In this document: piece after piece, positions 57,596-64,000 of the stretch | Numbering within the stretch: the stretch's first letter is position 1 | Layout: every line of letters starts with the position of its first letter | Source of the DNA: Rhyacophila brunnea | Taxonomy: Eukaryota; Arthropoda; Insecta; Trichoptera; Rhyacophilidae | Direction of reading: 5' to 3' | DNA: 64,000 bases | Assembly: GCA_022495005.1 (NCBI GenBank) | Contig: JAGYXB010001998.1 | Location: 186,001-250,000, forward strand | Notes under the pieces: model-generated | Seen by the model: the letters and a program-made list of their open reading frames with translations, nothing else | Told to the model about the DNA's origin: nothing | The model's database searches: none | Program-made: the position numbers and the translations under genes

Positions 57596-57782
57596 TAACG
57601 TAAGGTCCAAGTAGACGAAATTCGGCGGGACGGCAGCGGCGTGCATAACTCAAACGTATAACCGTGTGTGAAATGTTCGTAGACAATGTCTTTTTTTGGG
57701 CATTTCACACACGGTTAACGTTTCAGTTACGCACGCCGCTGCGGCCTCGCCGAACGCCGTCCACTCAGGTCTTACGCTTAGG
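57596..57782. mobile_element. GC-rich foldback MITE
   Basis: The two halves are almost complete inverted copies: CGTAAGGTCCAAGTAGACG with CGTCCACTCAGGTCTTACG, GGCAGCGGCGTGC with GCACGCCGCTGC, and ACCGTGTGTGAAATG with CATTTCACACACGGT, around a loop of about 25 bases at 57680-57704. It stands out from AT-rich surroundings. No ORF. Confidence 0.7.
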
Positions 57783-57945
57783 ATCGAAAATGTGACCTAT
57801 TAATGTAAGACATAGCTATTACGTTTTATCCATGCAATGTTACTAGGCCAAGTGAATAAAAGATGCCTAGACTTCTTATGCTTCCCATTTAAAATTTTAA
57901 GGGATTTAATGAAAAAAAAAATGACAAACATAATAAAGACATGTT

Positions 57946-57955
57946 TTTATTTATT
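57946..57955 (-). terminator. Candidate poly(A) signals of the UBTD-like gene
   Basis: Two overlapping AATAAA hexamers read on the minus strand about 160 bases after the stop codon. The position fits a 3' UTR end, but nothing else supports it. Confidence 0.35.
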
Positions 57956-58115
57956 CACTCGGCCCAGGCTTGTGTATGTATGATTCTTTCCCGCCTACGC
58001 ATCCGCGGCTGGATTGCAATTTCTTCAATTTCATCTTAAAACATCCGAAATTAGTTATAATAATAATTAACACTAATGTTTACAGTCAGTCATTGAGTGG
58101 CGGGCTGCGGCGACA

Positions 58116-61100
58116 CTAGCTGTCGTCCATGTCCTCCGTGTTGACAATCACCTGGACCACATATCCTTGCTGAATATGAACCTCTTCTATCACTAATTTA
58201 TCACCGAGCAGCTTACCCCCGTAGAACCACCTCTGCCTTGAAGCCTCCACATTGTCTTGCTTCTGCAATGACAATAAACAACAGACAATTATTAACCTTT
58301 TTATCGCGACATAATTTCGCTCATGTACTTGTTCGGGCGCGCTGCGATTTTTACGATTCATAAATCATACCGAAACGTCATTAAAAATGTACCTAAAAAT
58401 CCACTGAGTGGCTCTAGCTATAATAAAACATTCCTTTTAATTTTACAGCATGTGAAAATAAACAAAAAGATCGTAAATTAAGCAACAGAGCTTTAAGAAA
58501 TTCTGTCATACATAATAAAGCACGCTTGGAGTACATACCGCAGAGTGAAGTGGCCTCTATGATACCGGATAAGTGGTAGACACTTGCGCCGATGATTAAT
58601 GTTCACACGTTTTTTAACACCAACACAGAACGCACACAATCGTTATTGTTATATTATTTCCTTACAACTTGGTCTCATATTTCAGTCACACCTAATTAAT
58701 GTTTATGGCTTAACTATATTTCAAAAATTGATTTTGTCATGGTAGTCATAAAAACAGGGCACAGAGCATAAAGCGACATCACATGCTTCACACATAATGT
58801 TCGTCATTTTTCTTTTTTTATCTTTAGTAGTTGAAGCAATACACACACGACATCTTCGATATGGTTTTGTTTTATTTACTGTTGGAGGAATTTTACGGGG
58901 TAAATGTCTTAGGAGTTCTGTTTTTAAAATTCTTTTTGGGTTATTAACTACACGAGTAGTTTGTGATGTCGATGGTCTTGAGGCACTGCCATATGTTTCG
59001 ATTAATTGCCGGATTACGTTTAATTGAAATTCAGCTAAACTAATTTTTTTACCGGTGATAACTTTGTAAAGTATGCTACTATTTAATAAAAATAAATCTA
59101 TGATGTGGAATCCAACCTTTTTATACCACTTAAGACTCTTTCGCATACACGAGAGGCTGCTCAACATCATGTCAGCTTTGTCTACCGTGCCCATATTTTT
59201 ATTATAATCCACAACGCATTGTGGTTTTATAATGGGTTGTCCTGTGGCCCTATTAATTTTATCTGTCGGTACCATGGAGTCATCGTGCATGGTACTGATC
59301 ATATGCACTTCCCGCCTATCATGCCATTTTAACACGAGCAATGGGCCACAGTTAAGAGATTTTACTTGTCCTTTCTTCAGTTTATCAAATTTTGGCATTG
59401 ACTTTCGTGTTTTACGTACCGTGCCGCAAGCATTTGTCTTTTTTTTATGTAGAAACTGAAATAATTCTGGGCTGCTGTACCAATTATCACAAAATAGTTT
59501 ATGCCCTTTACCAAAATAATCCTTCATCAAAGTGGTGACAACAGCCCCAGATATTCCCAAAAGTTCACTATCACTTATTTCGGTTTCTACACCACAATAA
59601 ATAATAAAGTCTAAAATATAACCGGTTTCCACATCACAAATCACAAATAATTTGATTCCAAACCTATGTCTTTTTGACGGTATAAATTGTTTGAATATTA
59701 ATCTCCCTTTAAAAACAATGATACTTTCGTCGATGCAGAGATTTTCGTTTGGTAGCATTGTTTCTTTGAATATTTTTCTGCAGTGGTCAAGAAGTGAGCA
59801 CACTTTATAAAGACGATCTCCAGTAGGGATTTGGGTATCAGAGTAATGTAGCATTTGTAGAATCAACTCATACCGATCTCTTATCATAGTTTGGCCAAAT
59901 ATTTTAGAATTTAATAATGGATCAGCACTCCAATGTTCTTCAATTGTGAGATGGCGATTTCTTGTCATCAACATTGATACAGCATAAAAAACATACATCT
60001 CTTCTGGGCATGTATCATACCAGGCATGGATCCTTGCATTCGGAGTGTGGGCTTGTGTGTTGAGCATATGGTTGTGGTAATTATTTGTATGGTTAACTAT
60101 GGTATTCATTATTGTTTTGTTAAGAAAATGACGAAAAAATTCCATTTCTGTGGAATTTTCATTGAGCTGTACACTAGGGTTAACGCCTGAGTTGAAACTA
60201 TCAAAATCGTATGTGATCGGCACGAAGGGACCCGCAGTCCACGATTGGAGTAAACTGTCTGGTGCTGCACTGGTAGACGGTTCAGCCACTGAGGCTCGTC
60301 AACATCGTCGGGATGTTCTACTAGCGCAGCTTCTTCATTATCACTTTCCATCTCATAGTCCGAATCCAAACATTCAACATCAGGGATAGACATTTTTATT
60401 TAAACACTAAATATGCTATTATAACTTAACAGTTTTGAGGAAATTTAAAGTTTTAATTCACTACACAATAATATTAAATTTTAATCTTAGTTCTTTATTC
60501 GACTAAAATGAGAAGAATTTTAATCATCACTTTCCTTGAAATAAAAATGAGTGGCCGTGAATTTTGAAAATCTATTCTACATTTTTTAATTTAAATTTAA
60601 ATATTTTACAGATTATTATTTACTTATTCTCAATTTTTCGTATGTATTTCCATACAGTACAAAAGATTTATTATAGGAATTTTAAATTATTTATGTGTTA
60701 ATAATTTCGTTTTCACTTTACAACCACTGATTTAATTCATAAAATCACTTTTCATTTAAAGAATTAACGCACATAATTAATTATTAACAGAATGGCGCAT
60801 CAATAATAATTTTATAGAAAACCGTAAAAAACTTTGAAATGTATCAATCACAACACGAAAGCAATTGACTGTTGAAAATTATCACCGCACTAGCCGATTT
60901 CATGTATGAGATCATTAACATCAATTCGCGCCGGCGCAAATTGCGCAAAGCAACTAGCGGTAAATTTTGAAACCAATCATTGGAAATCTGTTTTACTCCA
61001 ATATCGACAGGGTATGTGTCTTTGCTTAATTTCGAATTATCTAAAAAGTCTTATTGAAAAAAAGTCACAGATGTCAGTAAAGGAATAACCCAGCTAGTTT

Positions 61101-63887
61101 TTCAAACAAATTTCGACTGTATTACTCGCCGAATTACGAAAATACGGAGGTAGAAACTTATGGGCACTTCTGGATGCCCTTAGCGGTGAACGGTTTAACT
61201 ATCATGGGCATTTCTAGATGCCGTTAGCGGGAGGAGGGTTAAAGAAAATATTAAAATCTGTTTATTTATTTATTTTGTTATAAACACGGTCTTTTTATCA
61301 TTTCAGACATTACAGGGTTATTACATTTAATTTTTTTATTAACTCTATATAAAACGGGTTATTTATTTAGGAATTTATTTTTTTGATATTCAATTGATAA
61401 TATTTTTATTTATTTAGTTATTAACTTGCACGCCATAAAGGAGCGTGGGTTTTATACTATCCTGTTAGAGGAACGGACGCGAACTGACGTACAACTCTTA
61501 TTTCGGGAGAGGGACTTTCCCTCCCGCTCCTCAGAGGCACCAACAGATTAGCAGTGCGTCGCGCGTTATTACTTAACATTTAATTTATTATAAAATCATT
61601 ATTCTTATCTATAAACAACTAGGTAAAATTATTTAAAACAAAATTACGGAAGAAAGCTACGCAGAAAATTAAATATTAAAGAAGTTATAACAATTTACAA
61701 ATTATATGCATTTTGATAGAAAGAAATAGATAATATCTCCCGCCGATATAATTTTGTTTCTTTGTTTCGAATCGGTGTGAGCGGTGCACACACACTATCA
61801 AAATAGTCCCGATTCACGCATATCGAGTGATTGACAGAATACGCAGTGCAGTGCGTGTATTATTTTAAATTTACAGATTTTATTTAAACACGTTATTTAT
61901 TTTAAATTATAAAATGCAGCTACTGAATTTAATTATACAAAACAAAACTACTGAGTTTAATAGTAACCCTTTTCGGTAATTTTGCTATACATATTATTAT
62001 ATTTTAATCCTCGCTTACATTTATTTATCTCAATTCTCATTTACTCCGGCATTCATCTCCTTTATAGTATAACAATTTTACATCTTCCTCACATACCAGT
62101 ATACATATTTATTATTAAGATATTTCTTTATTTAAAACTTACGTGCTAGGTACATACCATATTATTTGAAATCATAATTAAACAATTTAAATATTTACTT
62201 AATCTATTGACTCCATTCGTCACCTCGCATACTTGTTTCAATTTACCAAATTCTTCCCACCTAGTGTACACCAGTGCATACACAGGACGAGGACTTAAAC
62301 TGAAATAGTAAGATAGATTGACGATTCTCCAAGGGATTTTAATTACGAGTTTTATAAAGCCGCCGGGGTAAAGATTAGGTGACAATGTTTGGGCCATCAA
62401 ATATATATTATATTATCATAGATATTTAAACGGTATTTTATGTTGGTGTTACAAGGATTCAGGCAACCAATAACATTATTAGACATTAAAATAAAATGAA
62501 TGGGTTTATTAATGAATAATCGGTACTAACATAATACTTCTAGTAATAATACTATTTTTCTGTGTATGAATGAATACTCGATAATTTTGAGAGCCGTCAC
62601 ATACGTTTCTCAATTCTGCCATCAATTGTGGCGCTAAGCGGTTAGTATGATTAAGCCCTAAGACCGGATAGATAAGAAGTGCAATTTATGTATATTGATC
62701 AACAATAGATTCATTTTGTGAAAATTACTAAAAATCCTAAGGCACTCGCATGAAATGGAAAGGCAAGGCATTATATCTTCAGGACGAGGTTCTGGTGATG
62801 ACAAAAAAAAAATGTGAAAATGTGCTATATATTATTATGAAACGAAATATGGCTTCATTCTCAATTTTAGAAAGAGAATAATATATAAAATGGCATAAAA
62901 ATAGTTTATGTTAACAATTTTGTTTATGACAATTATTGACATGGTTAATAAAGATTAACTGATTGTTCAGTTTTCAATCCGTAATGCCACGTTCCAACAT
63001 GTCGATGTTTGTAGCAAGTTAAACCGATCGTCATGACCAAGATGGTGTCAAATGATTGTTAGTTTGTTAAAATTGTTTTGTCCGATCACTTCAAAACTTA
63101 ATTTGGATAAAGACGTACTACTTAATTCTGAAACAAAATAATTGATCTATTATTATATGACCGATCAATTGTCGACTCGAATGATAGTTTACTGGTTAAA
63201 TCGACTGAAAGTAGGAAGTATCTCAACTTCATTCAATTTAACTTATAAGTTAATGAACTTTATTGAAATGCGGTTGCCACTTATCAATATAGTTTCAACA
63301 TTCAACAGACAGTTGAACGACAAAAATTGAAACGCGGGAACGGGGCATAACTTACCTAGAATACGTTTATTCAACATAATAAGTAATGTTTAGAAGACTC
63401 CAATTACATACCTGAAGCTTCTTCTTGCACTGGGCAACGGTGTCCCTCGAGTAGACGGGCAGCTTGACATCTTGGCAGGTGGTGGAGAGACGCAGACGGA
63501 GGGAGACGACAGCGCCGCCCTCCACGGGCTCGGAGCAGTCGGCCGGGGAGTCCCTGCCGCCGCCCCTCACCATGTTGATGGGGGGCGAGAGGCAGTAGAT
63601 GGGCACCTGGTACCTGGTGCCCAGCTCGTCATAGCATTCGGTGAGGTAGCCATTGGGCACGGACACGCCTGCCCCGTCTAGGATAGCCTGCGCAAGCTGG
63701 AAATCGGAGGCGTCTGCCGCCGCAGCCGCCGCCCGCAACGCATCCCAGATCTCCTTACGGCCGTCAAAGGCGGGTGCTGTGTCCCAAAACTCGTCGCGTT
63801 TGCTCCGTAGCTGCCCCTCCGTCAGCGGCACGTCCGACTTCCATCTTATCGTCTCATGGCACAGTGGGTGGTTCTTTCTGACGCCGC
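58116..63887 (-). CDS. UBTD1/UBTD2-like ubiquitin domain-containing protein, 5' exon missing
   Basis: Two exons on the minus strand: 63887-63412 and 58262-58116, with stop TAG at 58118-58116. The donor CAG/GTATGT and the acceptor TCATTGCAG/AAG are both phase 0. The large exon carries the UBTD N-terminal domain, with [50 protein letters not shown] and [15 protein letters not shown]. The last exon completes a ubiquitin-like fold: [14 protein letters not shown] followed by VVQVIV near the end. Family members bind UBE2D-type ubiquitin-conjugating enzymes. About 206 codons are visible against 227-234 in human UBTD1 and UBTD2, so only a short first exon is missing; in relatives that exon starts Met-Gly with a nearby cysteine. 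The exon seems to begin at an AG at 63889-63888 in phase 1, but the acceptor (GCAAG) is weak, so this start is less sure. The single intron is 5.1 kb and contains a piggyBac element. Confidence 0.93.
58296..61238 (-). mobile_element. piggyBac transposon, nearly intact, in the UBTD-like intron
   Basis: TTAA lies at both edges (58292-58295 and 61239-61242). The ends are CCTTTTTATCGCGACA and, read inward, CCCTCCTCCCGCTAAC; 7 of the first 12 bases match and most differences are C/T changes. Next to the right end two subterminal repeats share GGGCA.TTCT.GATGCC.TTAGCGG, at about 61160 and 61206. 2.94 kb, with a transposase on the minus strand. Confidence 0.75.
58721..60393 (-). pseudogene. piggyBac transposase, near-complete with one frameshift
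   Basis: Starts at ATG 60393 ([20 protein letters not shown]), an acidic N-terminus. That frame is lost near 60288, and the next frame continues without a stop for 522 codons to 58721, so one frame break of one or two bases separates the two. The long frame shows the DDE_Tnp_1_7 layout: [44 protein letters not shown] (first catalytic Asp), [14 protein letters not shown] (second) and [11 protein letters not shown] (third). The C-terminal zinc-binding region is CRVC...[15 protein letters not shown]. All catalytic aspartates are intact. Its good preservation and the open frame suggest recent insertion, or an assembly error at the break. Confidence 0.9.
61239..63411. other. UBTD-like intron, distal part
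   Basis: AT-rich. A GC-richer patch at 61430-61570 (GGACTTTCCCTCCCGCTCC) has no recognised identity; no ORF of interest. Confidence 0.5.
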
Positions 63888-64000
63888 CTTGCAAAACATG
63901 ACCATTTTTAATACACCATACTGAATACTATAATAATTTAAAAAATGGAAATATTCTTCTAATCTTCCGTCAGAAAGAGTGAAATCTTATAAAATACGTT

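Noticed and set aside
61430..61570. GC-rich patch, considered as an LTR or promoter
   Set aside because: No terminal repeats, primer-binding site, TATA box or ORF was found.

Overview
The window looks like a stretch of an AT-rich, intron-rich arthropod nuclear genome, most likely an insect. The evidence is spliced genes with GT/AG introns of up to several kb and a dense mix of piggyBac, hAT, pogo/Tigger, Harbinger-like, Helitron and non-LTR elements typical of insects. I cannot fix the order; Hemiptera or Lepidoptera are both plausible. There is no bacterial operon, CRISPR array or viral genome.

Three host genes can be assembled from exons whose splice phases agree. (1) On the minus strand, exons between 25786 and 2679 encode a two-domain aldehyde dehydrogenase of the ALDH16A1 type, apparently without a catalytic cysteine. 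Nine exons are visible, and about 25 and 45 residues seem to be missing at two places. (2) On the plus strand, seven exons from 28670 to 47060 encode a complete 448-residue COX15 (haem A synthase). Its start is about 2.9 kb from the ALDH16-like start, head to head. (3) On the minus strand, 63887 to 58116 hold the last two exons of a UBTD1/UBTD2-type ubiquitin-domain protein; its first exon is not identified.

Everything else that can be named is mobile DNA, mostly in introns. In the ALDH16-like introns: a foldback MITE, a TIR element, a nearly full Jockey/CR1-like LINE (about 5.94-9.82 kb), tRNA-derived SINEs, a hAT MITE split by an RTE-like LINE (11.2-13.4 kb), TTAA elements, a hAT remnant with perfect target duplications, a pogo/Jerky-like fragment, a Harbinger-like MITE with a paralogous empty site, and a deleted Tigger (24.0-25.4 kb). 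In COX15 introns: a TIR element carrying a tRNA-like cloverleaf, a 106-bp tandem duplication, a hAT MITE, a Helitron swollen by a 15-16 copy minisatellite, and a decayed piggyBac. The UBTD intron holds a young-looking piggyBac whose end lies about 33 bp from the 3' splice site.

From 47.1 to 58.1 kb is intergenic, with a textbook hAT MITE (583 bp, 8-bp duplication), an unexplained cluster of a 20-bp motif at 48.5-49.1 kb, and several foldback elements. I found no clear new multi-gene system. The strongest leads are the nested and dated insertions, the tRNA-like element, the motif cluster and the divergent ALDH16-like gene.
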